Positions 1 to 9,496 of a stretch of 34,525 nucleotides of DNA are shown piece after piece. Position 1 is the stretch's first letter; each line of letters starts with the position of its first letter. The notes below the pieces were generated by a model. The model was not told the DNA's origin. It saw nothing but the letters and a program-made list of their open reading frames with translations, and did not search any database. The translations under genes and the position numbers were made by a program. Origin of the DNA: Gallionella sp. (GTDB lineage Bacteria; Pseudomonadota; Gammaproteobacteria; Burkholderiales; Gallionellaceae); contig JAUSAO010000070.1 in the NCBI GenBank assembly GCA_030652475.1, positions 1-34,525 of the forward strand. The letters are read 5' to 3'.

Positions 1-15
1 GATGCTGATTTATTC

Positions 16-41
16 GTCATCTCCGCAACAGCGGAGATCCA
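16..41. repeat. REP-like palindrome, left element
   Basis: A perfect 8-bp stem, ATCTCCGC (19-26) and GCGGAGAT (31-38), surrounds a four-base AACA loop. It is flanked by GTC on the left and CCAG on the right. The same flanks, in the other orientation, surround the palindromes at 57-142 and inside mutY. The constant edges with a variable stem are the hallmark of dispersed REP-type elements in proteobacteria. Confidence 0.6.
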
Positions 42-56
42 GCGCTTTGATTTATC

Positions 57-142
57 TGGATTCCCGCCTGATGAAACCACTAAGTATTGACTAAGCAATC
101 AAGAAACGATTGCAAAGTCACTACTTATGCGCGGGAATGACG
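57..142. repeat. REP-like palindrome with long loop, inverted relative to its neighbour
   Basis: The arms ATTCCCGC (60-67) and GCGGGAAT (131-138) are exact reverse complements separated by 63 bases, with CTGG before and GACG after. The edges match those of the element at 16-41 in opposite orientation, so the two sit head to head. The 63-base insertion in the loop holds no recognisable gene. The pair lies just downstream of the hsdR pseudogene. Confidence 0.55.
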
Positions 143-174
143 CTCTGCTAATTGGCTATCCGGGTTAATCTGCA

Positions 175-3100
175 TTAGGCCGCGAGGGCATCACCATCTT
201 TCCAGATGGATTCATTAAATGATTCAAGTACTTGCTGAAGCTTCCCGTCAAAAATCCGGTCTAGTCGGGTGAAACCACCGCCTTCGCGCTTGAAGATGAG
301 ATCGGGTTCATCAAAGGCTTCATGATCCACCAGTAAATTAGCCTTGGTTTGTGCGGCGATCTTTTTCAGCCAGTCGCGCTGCGGACCAGACCAATTATGT
401 GATGCCAGCAGTTTTTGCAGCGCATGATCGACCCGCTCATTGTAAGGCATCAGCGCATCGCCAATCGCCGCCTGACGAATGTAACCGACAATGCGCGCGG
501 CAATATCCTGATTGGTCATTTCACGCCAGGCGGTTGCCAGATTGGATTCCGTAAATCCGGCCTTATCGAGTTCCAGCACCAGTTCGCGCAATTGCTTACG
601 GGTCAACTCGCGCGGACGCGTCAGCACGGTCATCAGGGCAGGAATATCGTTGCTGTGGCTGTTGATGAAGGCGGTAAATTCCTTGAGATAATCCGCCGAC
701 TTTTTGGCCTGACCGTAGCCACGCTCGGCGCTATGGAATTTATCTTCATGCTCGGAGATGAACATCGGCACAGCCACCCCACCCCCCTTGCGATCCAATA
801 TTTCTCCAAGATCAGGATTTTGCGTAAACCATGCTGCCACATCATTAAGCGGCATGGCCTTCAGCTTCGTGATGAACTCATCAGGCGTCATGCCTGCTTT
901 AGTTTCAAAGTCTTGCGCAGATTTTTCCGAGAGGTGGCGTTTTTTGCTTTGCAGCTTAGCAAGAAACTGGTCGCGCACCAACTGCCGCGCATCATCGTCG
1001 CCGACGCTGACCAATTCCTGAGTTAGCTGAGTAAAGGTGATTTTTGGATCGACCACGACCGGCTTCATGGCAGTCATATCGCTTAGCGCCTCAAATATGC
1101 CCACCGCATCGAAGACACGAAAAGCCTCTTTTTCGATTTCGTCACACAGGCGCGTGGCACGGCCCAGCATCTGATCGAACAAGATGCGGCTATTCACACG
1201 GCGCAGAAACACCAGATTGCAGATTTCCGGCACATCAATGCCGGTAGTCAGCAGATCGACCGTGACCGCCACATTCGGATTACGCTCATTCTTGTAGCGG
1301 CGAATGAGACTCAAAGGCTTGTCAGCCGCACCGGTAATCTTGATGACCGCATCGTCGTCCACGCTGCCATATCGAGCTTCAAAGGCTTTCTTGAGCAGAT
1401 CGACTACCATGTCAGCATGCGCATCCGTCACGCAATAAATCAGCGTTTTGCGGGCTGACGCCGGGTCTAACTCCTGTGCCAGATACTCGCAGACCACGCG
1501 GTTGAATGCTTCGGTGATGACGCGGCGATTAAAATCCTCAACTTCCAACTTGATTTCATCCGGTGCGTTGAACAGATCAATCTGGTTGCGACGCACATCG
1601 TAAACTTTAACTTCTTCGCCAACCTTCCAGGCAATCCCGTTGGTGGAAAGCTCGGTCTTGATTTGCACGGGCGGCTCATAGTCCACCAGAAAACCGTCAA
1701 TCACGGCTTCGCGATAGCTATAGGTATAAACCGGCACACCAAAAATCTGCGTGGTGTGCAGCGCGGGTGTCGCTGTCATGCCGATTTTGTAAGCATCAAA
1801 GTAATCCAGCACGCGGCGGTATTTTGAAATGTAGTCTTCATAGCCCCGGAAAATCATTTCCGTGTCGGACAGCTCCCGATCCAGCAGATAACCGCGATGG
1901 CACTCGTCCACCACGATACAGTCGTATTGATCGACGGCTGGCGTAACGGAATCTTCGGCGGCATAAAGCAGGCGCTGAACCATCCCCTGTATGGTTGCAA
2001 TATGCACAGCGGTATCAGAATCGGGGGCTTGTTCCTCCAACTCCTTAATGCCAAACGTATCCGCAAAGGTCTGAAGATTCTCCATCCGCGTATCTTTGAA
2101 AGCATTCGCGGCTTGCTCACCGAGAGCGGAGCGATCAACCAGGAACAGAATGCGACGAAAGCGTTTGGCTTTTAGCAGCCGATAAATCAGCGCAATGCAG
2201 GTCTTGGTTTTGCCGGTGCCAGTGGCCATCGCCAGCAACATTTCCCGTTGCCCGGCCTTGATAGCCAATTCGGCGGCGCGAATAGCATCCTGCTGGTAGT
2301 AACGCAATGGAATCCGTAATTGAAGGGATCACTGGCAAGTTGTTCGTGCGCCTGAACTTCGTCGCGTTTGAGCAACGCAGTCAGTCCTTCCGGTGTATAC
2401 CAGCCATCGAGCGCATGTGCCAGATTCTCGGCACGGCGCAGATCGCAAAACCAGATACCGCTGCGGGTGGATAACTGACGCAGATAGGGGCGGCCATTGG
2501 ATGAGAATGCAAATGGCACGCGATAGCTTGCCTCCCCAACAACGCTCACATCGGACAACACAGTTTCAGCGGAAGCTGTGAAGGTTCGACTATAGCGACG
2601 GGCTTGCTGTAAAGCACCCGATACATCTACGTTTTTGCGTTTAGCTTCCGCCACCGCAATCGGCATTAAACCGACGAACAACACATAGTCCGCTGGACCG
2701 CTCTCGGTTGGCCATTCCGCAATAGCTAGATTACGGCCTCTCTCCGGGCGAGCGCCCTTGTTGTACTTGATGGTTTGCGTATCCGCTTCCCAGCCAGCCT
2801 GTCGTAACTGCTGGTCTATCAATTTACGGGTATCCGCTTCATCCAGTTGCACAGCACTGGCGGCGGTATTCGCAGCGCTGACAAACTGCACCAAGGTTCG
2901 TTTTGGCTGTGCGGTTGAGACCGTTTGCTGCTCGGCAAGACGCTTCTCCAGGGCTGACTTAGCTTGTTCGGCATCGGCTGCCATCTGTTCCCAGAACGCC
3001 TGTTCATTCTTTGATTGCCGTAATTTTTCTTGTATCGACTCAAGCTGCCCGGCCGCTTCGTGATGGGTAGTCTGATATTCCTGAAGCGCCCGACTCAAGC

Positions 3101-3562
3101 GTTCCATCTCAGCACGCAACTCATCGCTCTCATCCTGCGGAGGCGCCGGAGGAACAAATGGGCCGGATTTGAACGAAGGATCATTGAATGTGCGGTGAAA
3201 CCAAAGGCTTAGCTGCCAAGTATTTTCAAACCACTCAGCGCACCGCGATGATCGCCTTCAAGTGCGTGACTGGCTGCATTACCGGTACGCCGAATTTCGC
3301 CAAACAACTGAGCGACTTCACGCGGCACGACCCCGCTGTCTTGCAAACGACGTAACAGGTCGTATTGAGTTTCTTCCGGTGCTATCAACTGCCCCGTTCG
3401 CGCAGCAACAAGCTGTGCCAACACTTCGGATAACTGACGTAGCTTGAGCAAACAAGTATTGGGATCGTCCGCAAAATACTTTTCCGCCAACAAACCCAGT
3501 CGTAGCAACTGTTCGTCGTGCTGTGCAAGATGAGCGAAATTCGTCAGGGGTAGTTTAGCCAT
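175..3562 (-). pseudogene. hsdR: Type I restriction endonuclease subunit R, EcoEI-like, two frameshifts
   Basis: HsdR is the motor and nuclease subunit of type I restriction-modification complexes; it translocates and cuts unmodified DNA. Three frames join to one protein. The first (3562 to about 3222) is an N-terminal DUF4145-like helical domain (SQYDLLRRLQD-type motif, here TQYDLLRRLQD, then RTGNAASHALEGDHR). After a one-base loss near 3221-3226 (AAAATA) the next frame gives WFHRTFNDPSFKSGPF, a coiled coil and the HSDR_N nuclease core (D144, then E158-A-K160, numbered from the TTG at 3119). A second one-base loss near 2311-2315 leads to the helicase: Walker A ATGTGKT, DECH box, GMTATPA, and the LGRATRLC motif. 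The last part is intact to its stop at 175. No hsdM or hsdS is seen in the window. The losses may be real or assembly errors; as written, no full-length product is made. Confidence 0.9.
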
Positions 3563-3701
3563 TGCACTTATTAGATTCCGGGATCGACGAAGGCTATCAC
3601 ATAAGAGTGCTGATTACGATATACAGCATTATTACGCTCTCCTTAACCTGATGCTCATGATGCCATCCTGACCACCCCACAGCGGACGCTCGTAACTGGC
3701 C

Positions 3702-4589
3702 TTATTTTTTTATTCGAGGTTGTGGATAGTCTCGGCGCTTCATGTAAAAAGCAAAGAAGACATCATTCAATTGTTTCAGCCGCGCCCTTTCCTCAAATAC
3801 TGTGCGACATATACCACTGCGCTCGCGTAAACCGAGACTCACGACCAGCTTATATGCCGTGCTTCCTTCACAGGCAGGAAAATTTTCCAGTATAGGAGTG
3901 CCGGCTACTTTTTCATTTACACACCAGGCGGGGAACCATGTTGCATCAAGATCATCCAGATCAGCCTGACAATTATTCCAGTCGCGCGCCAGCGCTGTAT
4001 CGTGCATTTCATCAACAAAGCCATCAAACTCTTGCGGAGATAACCAGGCAAATCGCAGCGTAGCACTTCTGGCAAGTTCTGTTTCACCAGAACCCGCATA
4101 CCCCAATGCCAGCCAACGCTGTACTGCTGAACGCATATCCGCACCAGGCACTGCTTTGGCTGTCCGCACCGCATCATGATATTGACCAGCGCGTAAATAC
4201 AGTTCAGCGGCGAAACAATGCGTCTGCTTGGGATCGATGCCGATCTTTTCAGACAACTTGACCAAAGATTCCCAGCACTTGCAAATCAACACTTCGCTCT
4301 TTACGCCCATCACAATTGCCGCTGGAATAATCTGTTCGCGAATCAGCTTTTCTTCTGCGACAATTGACGCTGCGGTATCTGAGTCCTCCGGCTTTGTAAG
4401 ATACTCGACCCAGTGCTCAATAAAATCGCATAGCACCCGAAACTTATCCAACCCTTCATGACAGGGATCGGCTGCCACCAAGGCATACATAGCCTGCCGC
4501 GAGGCCACACAATCAAAGTGAGCCAAAGCAGCAATCAAATCATTGGCTCGCTGAACTGACTCTGAGTCAGCAAAAATATCAAGTTGCCG
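3702..4589 (-). CDS. TPR-like helical repeat protein, unknown function
   Basis: A 295-residue protein starting MRQLDIFADS, a start I recall from conserved betaproteobacterial proteins of unknown role. An upstream in-frame start at 4652 exists, but AGGA lies about 10 bases before the ATG at 4589 and the conserved-looking sequence begins there. The middle section (LYLRAGQYHDAVRTAKAVPG, then WLALGYAGSGETELARSAT) has the spacing of helix-turn-helix TPR units. No signal peptide or membrane segment is visible, so it is probably cytoplasmic. It lies 30 bases after the small remnant frame at 4619-4822 and may be co-transcribed with it. The last residues (RRDYPQPRIKK) are basic. No enzymatic motif is seen, and a direct link to the neighbouring hsdR is not supported. 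Confidence 0.75.
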   Translation of the reverse strand, partial: RQLDIFADSESVQRANDLIAALAHFDCVASRQAMYALVAADPCHEGLDKFRVLCDFIEHWVEYLTKPEDSDTAASIVAEEKLIREQIIPAAIVMGVKSEVLICKCWESLVKLSEKIGIDPKQTHCFAAELYLRAGQYHDAVRTAKAVPGADMRSAVQRWLALGYAGSGETELARSATLRFAWLSPQEFDGFVDEMHDTALARDWNNCQADLDDLDATWFPAWCVNEKVAGTPILENFPACEGSTAYKLVVSLGLRERSGICRTVFEERARLKQLNDVFFAFYMKRRDYPQPRIKK

Positions 4590-4618
4590 CATAGCAAAAT
4601 TGTCCTGACAGCTTCTAT

Positions 4619-4822
4619 TCACAAATGCGATGTCAGGCCGACCGCATCCCAAAGAAACCCATATGAAATTACACGCCTTTGTTGTTCTTCTGCCTGTTTC
4701 AGTTCGCCAGCCTCGTAGCTTCTAATCAATCCCTTCACACGTTCCATACCCGCAGCAGTCGCCATAACCTGCTTCGGTGATGTACCATCCAGTGCAGGAA
4801 TCGATTCGTCAGTGGCGTACAT
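4619..4822 (-). pseudogene. C-terminal remnant of a larger protein (SEC-C/DUF-type tail)
   Basis: The frame encodes IPALDGTSPKQVMATAAG, then a helical stretch and FLWDAVGLTSHL. As I recall them, this PALDG-TP-x-A motif followed by a helix and a final W-LGL segment resembles the tail of several longer conserved proteins, some with SEC-C zinc motifs. The frame is open upstream to 4915, but that part is rich in Cys, Ser and Arg with no family resemblance, so I place the plausible part from the ATG at 4822. It may be a decayed gene or an independent small protein. It is upstream of the TPR-like gene on the same strand. Confidence 0.4.
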
Positions 4823-4948
4823 GTGGTGTAAATCCGCGCAAATACGACCGCAGCACCCCTGCATATTGCTCAGACTGTCAGTCTTACGGGACCTCGATGC
4901 GCTGCAATGACACATTGTGACACAACACGAACGACGGTTTTACGGCTT

Positions 4949-4986
4949 TTAAATGAAATGGGCCGGATAAGAAGCTTATCCGGCCC
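4949..4986 (-). terminator. Terminator of the erpA transcription unit
   Basis: A perfect 12-bp stem, GGGCCGGATAAG (4960-4971) and CTTATCCGGCCC (4975-4986), has a three-base loop. Read on the minus strand it is followed by ATTTCATTTAAAA, a modest T-rich tail. It lies 26 bases past the erpA stop codon. The plus-strand side has no T tract. Confidence 0.75.
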
Positions 4987-5012
4987 GCTCGCTCAAAGGG
5001 AATACTGAGTAT

Positions 5013-5378
5013 TTATGCCGAGAAAGACGACCCGCAACCGCAAGTGGTTGTAGCGTTCGGATTTTTGATAACGAACTGTGAACCTTCCAGTCCTTCCGTG
5101 TAATCGATTTCCGCGCCAGCCAGGTATTGAAAGCTCATCGGATCGATCAGCAATTGCACACCATTTTTTGTCAGCACGGTGTCGTCTTCGTTGACGATTT
5201 CGTCGAACGTAAAACCGTACTGAAAGCCGGAACAGCCGCCGCCGCTGACAAATACGCGCAGCTTGAGCTCGGCATTACCTTCTTCCTCAATCAACTGCTT
5301 TACCTTGTCAGCCGCACTATCGGTGAACAACAACAGTTCCGGTGATTCTGTTACAACAGCTTCGGTCATTGCATTCAT
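5013..5378 (-). CDS. erpA: Iron-sulfur cluster insertion protein ErpA
   Basis: ErpA is an A-type carrier that delivers Fe-S clusters to apoproteins, among them IspG/IspH of isoprenoid synthesis. The 121-residue length fits the family. The three conserved cysteines are visible in [11 protein letters not shown] and TTCGCGSSF. The start at 5378 is supported by AAGGAG seven bases upstream; this site overlaps the end of the bactofilin gene (stop at 5388), so the two are very likely co-transcribed and perhaps coupled. The unit ends at the strong hairpin at 4960-4986. Identification is firm because IscA- and SufA-type relatives lack this N-terminal extension and spacing. Confidence 0.95.
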   Translation of the reverse strand: MNAMTEAVVTESPELLLFTDSAADKVKQLIEEEGNAELKLRVFVSGGGCSGFQYGFTFDEIVNEDDTVLTKNGVQLLIDPMSFQYLAGAEIDYTEGLEGSQFVIKNPNATTTCGCGSSFSA

Positions 5379-5387
5379 AATTTCTCC

Positions 5388-5801
5388 TTAAGATTGTTGG
5401 GCACTACCCGTTTTAAACGCCAGCACATTTTCCTGATCTTTGGCATCAACGTGAACCAGACGCCCCTCAAGAACAGCGCCTACCTGAATTTCCAGGGTTT
5501 TATAATGCACGTCGCCTGTGACACGGGCTTTAGCATGTAGTTCCAGATATTCACTTACCGTCACTGCACCACAAATAACGCCATTAACTACCAGATGGGT
5601 GGCGTTGACTTCACCTGTCACACTCCCCTGTTCGCTCAACACCAGCGTAGATGGCTTGCCCGGCCTGGCGATCACGTTTCCGATCACTTGGCCATCAATA
5701 CGCATGCCGCCAGTAAAACTCACATTGCCATCTATCACTGTATCCGCACCAATCAAGGTATCAATCCGGTTTTGTGGCTTGCTGTACTTCTTGTTGAACA
5801 A
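5388..5801 (-). CDS. Bactofilin-family polymer-forming protein
   Basis: Bactofilins are small cytoskeletal proteins that polymerise without nucleotide through a central right-handed beta-helix and often localise cell-wall or envelope functions. The 137-residue sequence has the short disordered N-terminus (KKYSKPQN), then the repeated hydrophobic-glycine pattern: TLIGADTVIDGNVSFTGG, MRIDGQVIGNV, GSVTGEVNATHLVVNG. The start codon is TTG at 5801, supported by GGGAGG five bases before it; there is no ATG nearby. It lies between the DUF6776-like membrane protein and erpA with short gaps, an arrangement I recognise from other betaproteobacteria. Confidence 0.9.
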   Translation of the reverse strand: MFNKKYSKPQNRIDTLIGADTVIDGNVSFTGGMRIDGQVIGNVIARPGKPSTLVLSEQGSVTGEVNATHLVVNGVICGAVTVSEYLELHAKARVTGDVHYKTLEIQVGAVLEGRLVHVDAKDQENVLAFKTGSAQQS

Positions 5802-5815
5802 ATTTTCCTCCCTGC

Positions 5816-6550
5816 CTAAAGATTGACGCTCTGCCGAACCGTTGGCTCGCGTGTTCCTTGCTCGAACAATCGTACCTGAATACTTTGCAATTGCGCATCA
5901 GGAGGCAGCATAACATTTTGTTCCAGACGCTGATAATACTTGAAATTCAATTTAAATTGGGCATACCCTGACACATCTGCGGGGAATAGCCATGTCGTTT
6001 TCCGACCATTCTGCACCACTGTCGCAATGAGCTGATAACCGCCGATGAACTCCTTGACGCGCTGACCGCTCTGCACCAACAACATGCGTACACGATATTC
6101 GCCACGCATCTGATCTCGCTCCAGGGTCAAGCGATGAATCGCCAATTCGCCTTCTTTGCCATTCGTTGCCGTCAAATTCTGAAAAAAATTCAGATCCCCC
6201 TGCAAACGGGCATTTTCTTCATTCAGGCTTTTCATCTGCCTGGCAGTCTCCTGGCTACGGCCCTGCTCAATCTGAATTTGCTGTTCGTATTGCACAACCT
6301 TTTTGTTGAGCTGCGCATTTTCATCGGTCAGCCCGGCAAGTCTTGCGTTCAAGCCCGTCAATTCACGCTGCGTTTCTCCGCGGTGAAAACCGGCAAATTC
6401 CAACCCGCTTTCATAGGCGAACCAGACCAAGCCACCCGCTCCCAACACAAACGGCAATATCATACACCAGCGCAAATACCAGGCGATATGCGTGCGCACC
6501 GATAAACGCGGTGCGGCGATGCCGAACCTGTGTTTTACCTGTCGAAACAC
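5816..6550 (-). CDS. DUF6776-like membrane-anchored coiled-coil protein
   Basis: A 244-residue protein with one membrane segment near residues 28-48 (WCMILPFVLGAGGLVWFAY), then a long coiled coil (about residues 60-125, with many Q, E, L and N in heptad-like spacing) and a beta-rich C-terminal part (YRVRMLLVQSGQRVKEFIGG). The N-terminus probably stays inside and the rest is periplasmic. The likely start is GTG at 6550, weakly served by GAGG about 12 bases upstream. It follows argC by 21 bases and precedes the bactofilin by 14, which suggests a role at the envelope with the bactofilin. No enzymatic motif is visible. The DUF assignment is from memory of similar proteins. Confidence 0.75.
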   Translation of the reverse strand: MFRQVKHRFGIAAPRLSVRTHIAWYLRWCMILPFVLGAGGLVWFAYESGLEFAGFHRGETQRELTGLNARLAGLTDENAQLNKKVVQYEQQIQIEQGRSQETARQMKSLNEENARLQGDLNFFQNLTATNGKEGELAIHRLTLERDQMRGEYRVRMLLVQSGQRVKEFIGGYQLIATVVQNGRKTTWLFPADVSGYAQFKLNFKYYQRLEQNVMLPPDAQLQSIQVRLFEQGTREPTVRQSVNL

Positions 6551-6571
6551 CTTAATGGCAGCCTCGCACGA

Positions 6572-7600
6572 TCAGGGGAGCAGAGGAACGATATTCAAAG
6601 CGGCATTCTCGTCAAAACCGAACATGATGTTCATATTTTGCACAGCCTGCCCCGCCGCACCCTTGACCAGATTGTCGATCACCGACAAAACCACCACCGT
6701 ATCACCGCCTTGCGGGCGATGTACGGCGATGCGACAACGATTCGAGCCACGCACCGAGCGTGTCTCCGGATGGCTGCCTGCGGGCAACACATCAACAAAA
6801 GGCTCATTCGAATAACGCTGCTCGAACAACGCCTGCAAGTCCACATCACGCGTCAGCTTGCCATATAGTGTAGCGTGTATGCCGCGTATCAGCGGCGTGA
6901 GATGCGGCACGAAAGTCAGGCCAACATCACCACCCGTGACAAGCGCCAAACCCTGCTTTATTTCCGGAAGATGACGATGCCCGGCGACACCATAGGCTTT
7001 GAAATTATCGCCCGCTTCGGCAAACAGCGCCGGGATTTCCGCTTTACGCCCTGCACCCGACACACCCGACTTGGCATCGGCAATCAGGCTGCCTGCTTCA
7101 ATGACACCTGCTTCCAGCAAGGGAATAAAGCCCAATTGCACGGCTGTCGGATAGCAACCCGGATTGGCAATCAGGCGGGCCGATTTGATTTTTTCCCGGT
7201 TTATTTCCGGCAAACCATACACGGCCTCAGCGACCAGATCCGAGCAGGCATGCGTCATGCCATACCATTTTTCCCACGATGCGATATCCTGCAAACGAAA
7301 ATCTGCTGCCAGATCGATCACCTTGACGCCTGCCTCCAGCAACGCGCGCACCTGCTGCATCGCAATACCATTTGGCGTAGCAAAGAACACCAGATCGCAC
7401 TGTTCCAGATGCGCCTCATCCGGATGGACGAACAGCAGGTCGACAAAGCCGCGCAAACTGGGGAACATCTGACTGACCGCCGTACCGGCATCGGCACGCG
7501 AGGTAATCACGCGCAAAGAAACCTGCGGGTGCAGCGCCAGAAGACGCAATAACTCAACCCCGGTGTAACCCGTCCCGCCTACTATGCCAACTTTAATCAT
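6572..7600 (-). CDS. argC: N-acetyl-gamma-glutamyl-phosphate reductase
   Basis: ArgC performs the third step of arginine synthesis, the NADPH-dependent reduction of N-acetylglutamyl phosphate to the semialdehyde. The 342-residue protein begins with the nucleotide-binding motif [17 protein letters not shown]. The catalytic cysteine is in ANPGCYPTA, and the substrate-binding [10 protein letters not shown] and HRHLPEI motifs are present. The start at 7600 has AAGGA five bases upstream. It sits 81 bases beyond rpsI, behind the terminator at 7643-7664, so it probably has its own promoter in that gap or depends on read-through. No other arg gene is in the window. Confidence 0.97.
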   Translation of the reverse strand: MIKVGIVGGTGYTGVELLRLLALHPQVSLRVITSRADAGTAVSQMFPSLRGFVDLLFVHPDEAHLEQCDLVFFATPNGIAMQQVRALLEAGVKVIDLAADFRLQDIASWEKWYGMTHACSDLVAEAVYGLPEINREKIKSARLIANPGCYPTAVQLGFIPLLEAGVIEAGSLIADAKSGVSGAGRKAEIPALFAEAGDNFKAYGVAGHRHLPEIKQGLALVTGGDVGLTFVPHLTPLIRGIHATLYGKLTRDVDLQALFEQRYSNEPFVDVLPAGSHPETRSVRGSNRCRIAVHRPQGGDTVVVLSVIDNLVKGAAGQAVQNMNIMFGFDENAALNIVPLLP

Positions 7601-7638
7601 GACAGTCCTTTTTAATACTCGGCATGATACAACAACAA

Positions 7639-7664
7639 TGCAAAAGCCGCCCGAAGGCGGCTTT
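7639..7664 (-). terminator. rplM-rpsI terminator with UUCG tetraloop
   Basis: On the minus strand AAAGCCGCC pairs with GGCGGCTTT around a TTCG loop closed by C-G, the exceptionally stable cUUCGg fold. The stem is 9 bp (7643-7651 with 7656-7664) and is followed by TTTTGCATTG. It lies 18 bases after the rpsI stop codon. Confidence 0.85.
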
Positions 7665-7681
7665 GCGACACATCCAACCGA

Positions 7682-8074
7682 TTAACGCTTGGAGAACTGC
7701 TTCCTGCGGCGCGCCTTGCGGAAACCGACTTTCTTACGTTCGACTTCACGCGCATCGCGTGTTACCAGGCCAGCAGCCTTCAACACAGGCTTGAAGTCTG
7801 CGTTGTAGTCGATCAATGCACGTGTAATGCCATGACGCACTGCACCCGCCTGACCTGCTTCGCCACCACCGGATACGTTAACCATGATGTCGAACTGGCT
7901 CAGTGTTTCGGTCAGTGTCAATGGTTGACGGACAATCATGCGTCCCGTTTCGCGAGAGAAGAACTCATCAACCGGCTTGTCGTTTACAACGATATCGCCT
8001 TTACCTGCCTTGATGAATACACGTGCTACCGCGCTTTTGCGGCGACCCGTTCCGTAGTTATAAGATACGCTCAT
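7682..8074 (-). CDS. rpsI: 30S ribosomal protein S9
   Basis: S9 is a small-subunit protein whose C-terminal tail reaches the P-site tRNA. The 130-residue sequence matches the family length. It contains [14 protein letters not shown] at the N-terminus, [15 protein letters not shown] in the middle, and the highly basic tail ending [11 protein letters not shown]. The start follows the rplM stop by two bases, and the GAAGG upstream overlaps the end of rplM; the pair forms the usual L13-S9 operon. It ends at a strong intrinsic terminator. Confidence 0.98.
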   Translation of the reverse strand: MSVSYNYGTGRRKSAVARVFIKAGKGDIVVNDKPVDEFFSRETGRMIVRQPLTLTETLSQFDIMVNVSGGGEAGQAGAVRHGITRALIDYNADFKPVLKAAGLVTRDAREVERKKVGFRKARRRKQFSKR

Positions 8075-8076
8075 GA

Positions 8077-8514
8077 TTACGCCTTCAACAAGTTAATGAG
8101 TGTCGGTTGCTGCGCTTCGTGTGGATGCGCAGGACCTGCATACACCTTCATCTTGCGCAACATCGCGTAGCCCAACGGGCCTTTTGGCAACATGCCCTTA
8201 ACAGCTTTTTCCAGAACGCGGGCCGGATGACGGCCTTGCATCTTGGTGAAGTTAGTTGTGTACAGACCGCCTGGGTAACCAGTATGACGATGGTACAACT
8301 TGGCTTCAGCCTTGTTACCTGTTACTCGCAACTTATCCGCATTGATGACTACGACGAAATCGCCCGTATCCACGTGTGGGGTGTAAATTGCTTTATGCTT
8401 GCCGCGCAGACGCGAAGCAATTTGTGCTGCCAGACGGCCGAGCACTTGATCAGCAGCATCAACTAGAAGCCATTCGTGCTGGACTTCATGTGCTTTTGCG
8501 GAAAATGTTTTCAT
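8077..8514 (-). CDS. rplM: 50S ribosomal protein L13
   Basis: L13 is an early-assembly large-subunit protein. The 145-residue sequence includes [34 protein letters not shown] and the [19 protein letters not shown] region. I choose the ATG at 8514 (MKTFSAK), the family's usual start, over the GTG six bases earlier; AGGA lies nine bases upstream. It is the first gene of the rplM-rpsI operon and is preceded by a consensus-like promoter at 8560-8589. In many bacteria the L13 mRNA leader mediates feedback control; the short leader here was not examined for that fold. Confidence 0.98.
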   Translation of the reverse strand: MKTFSAKAHEVQHEWLLVDAADQVLGRLAAQIASRLRGKHKAIYTPHVDTGDFVVVINADKLRVTGNKAEAKLYHRHTGYPGGLYTTNFTKMQGRHPARVLEKAVKGMLPKGPLGYAMLRKMKVYAGPAHPHEAQQPTLINLLKA

Positions 8515-8559
8515 ATCCACTATTCCTAAAATTCTATATTGAAACCTCGAAGGGCGCGA

Positions 8560-8589
8560 ATTTTAGTGCATCCAGACTGACTCTGTCAA
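8560..8589 (-). promoter_or_regulatory. Sigma-70 promoter of rplM-rpsI
   Basis: Read on the minus strand there is a perfect TTGACA (8584-8589), an 18-base spacer and TAAAAT (8560-8565). It lies about 45 bases upstream of the rplM start, with no other gene between. This is the clearest consensus promoter in the left half. Confidence 0.8.
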
Positions 8590-8720
8590 ATGCTATTTGA
8601 CTTACCTGATAAGCGTAGCCTTCTTATTTTTTCCTGCGCAAGGCAAATCACATCAGTTGTATTCAATCATTACTGATATTTGTAATAATATGGGCGGGTT
8701 CTGTAATCTGAAAATCCCTC

Positions 8721-9482
8721 ATGTCCTGGCTTGCAACAAATCTTATAAGCTTGTTCATGCTGCCTCCGCTGAGCCTGCTGCTCTTGCTGCTGCTTGGCTT
8801 GCTTTTCTATCGGCGCCCCGCGATTGCCCGCCGTTTGTTTATCGCGTCATTCGCATTGCTCTGGCTGGCTTCCACACCTTACATAGCCGAAGGCGCATTG
8901 CAACTGCTGGAGCGACAAACTTCACCCCTGAATGTTGACGCACAAGACGCATCAGCCATCGTGATACTGGGTGGCGGCACGTATTTTCATGCGCCTGAAT
9001 ATGCAAACCAGGACACGGTCGGCGAGACTGCTCTGGTACGTTTACGTTACGGCGCCAGATTGCAGCGTGAATTGCAGCTGCCTGTACTGGTGACGGGAGG
9101 AAAGCCTCTCGGCAATGCCGTTTCGGAGGCACAGCAGATGCGCATTACCCTTGAACAGGATTTTCGGATTCCTGTGCGCTGGACAGAAGATAACGCCGAT
9201 AATACGTTTGAAAATGCCCGTAATTCATTTCTCACATTGCAAAAGGCCGGGGTCAAAAAAATTTATTTAATCACCCACGCCTGGCATATGCCGCGCTCGG
9301 CAACTGTTTTCCGTCGCGCTGGCTTTGAGGTGGTCGAAGCACCCACGGCATTTACCACACGCTACCAAATCGATCTGCTAACCTTCATTCCGCGCGCCGA
9401 ATCCCTGAGAGACAGCAAAATTTTTATCCATGAAATAATCGGTTTGCTTTGGTATCAGGCAAAATCAACGTTTTCTCACTAA
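8721..9482 (+). CDS. YdcF/ElyC-family (DUF218) envelope protein
   Basis: A 253-residue inner-membrane protein. Residues about 8-28 and 36-56 form two hydrophobic segments (LFMLPPLSLLLLLLLGLLF and LFIASFALLWLAS), followed by the DUF218 domain: AIVILGGGTYF, LVTGGKPLGN, EDNADNTFENARNS and ITHAWHMPRS. ElyC of Escherichia coli has the same two-segment plus DUF218 layout and affects peptidoglycan and lipid-carrier metabolism at low temperature; whether this protein does so is inference. It is divergent from rplM. The OsmC-like gene starts 14 bases after it, so the two are probably co-transcribed. No strong ribosome binding site precedes the ATG. Confidence 0.85.
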   Translation: MSWLATNLISLFMLPPLSLLLLLLLGLLFYRRPAIARRLFIASFALLWLASTPYIAEGALQLLERQTSPLNVDAQDASAIVILGGGTYFHAPEYANQDTVGETALVRLRYGARLQRELQLPVLVTGGKPLGNAVSEAQQMRITLEQDFRIPVRWTEDNADNTFENARNSFLTLQKAGVKKIYLITHAWHMPRSATVFRRAGFEVVEAPTAFTTRYQIDLLTFIPRAESLRDSKIFIHEIIGLLWYQAKSTFSH

Positions 9483-9496
9483 ATTAAGGAAATACC

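Noticed and set aside
415..1026. Plus-strand open frame of 203 codons opposite hsdR
   Set aside because: It lies in the intact helicase part of hsdR and has no motif or ribosome binding site.
3209..3226. Programmed -1 frameshifting as an explanation for the split hsdR
   Set aside because: Neither junction has a convincing slippery heptamer with a downstream stem, HsdR is not known to use frameshifting, and two separate sites would be needed.
6875..7552. Plus-strand open frame of 225 codons opposite argC
   Set aside because: argC is fully supported on the other strand with its active-site cysteine; the antisense product has biased composition rich in Arg, His and Gln.
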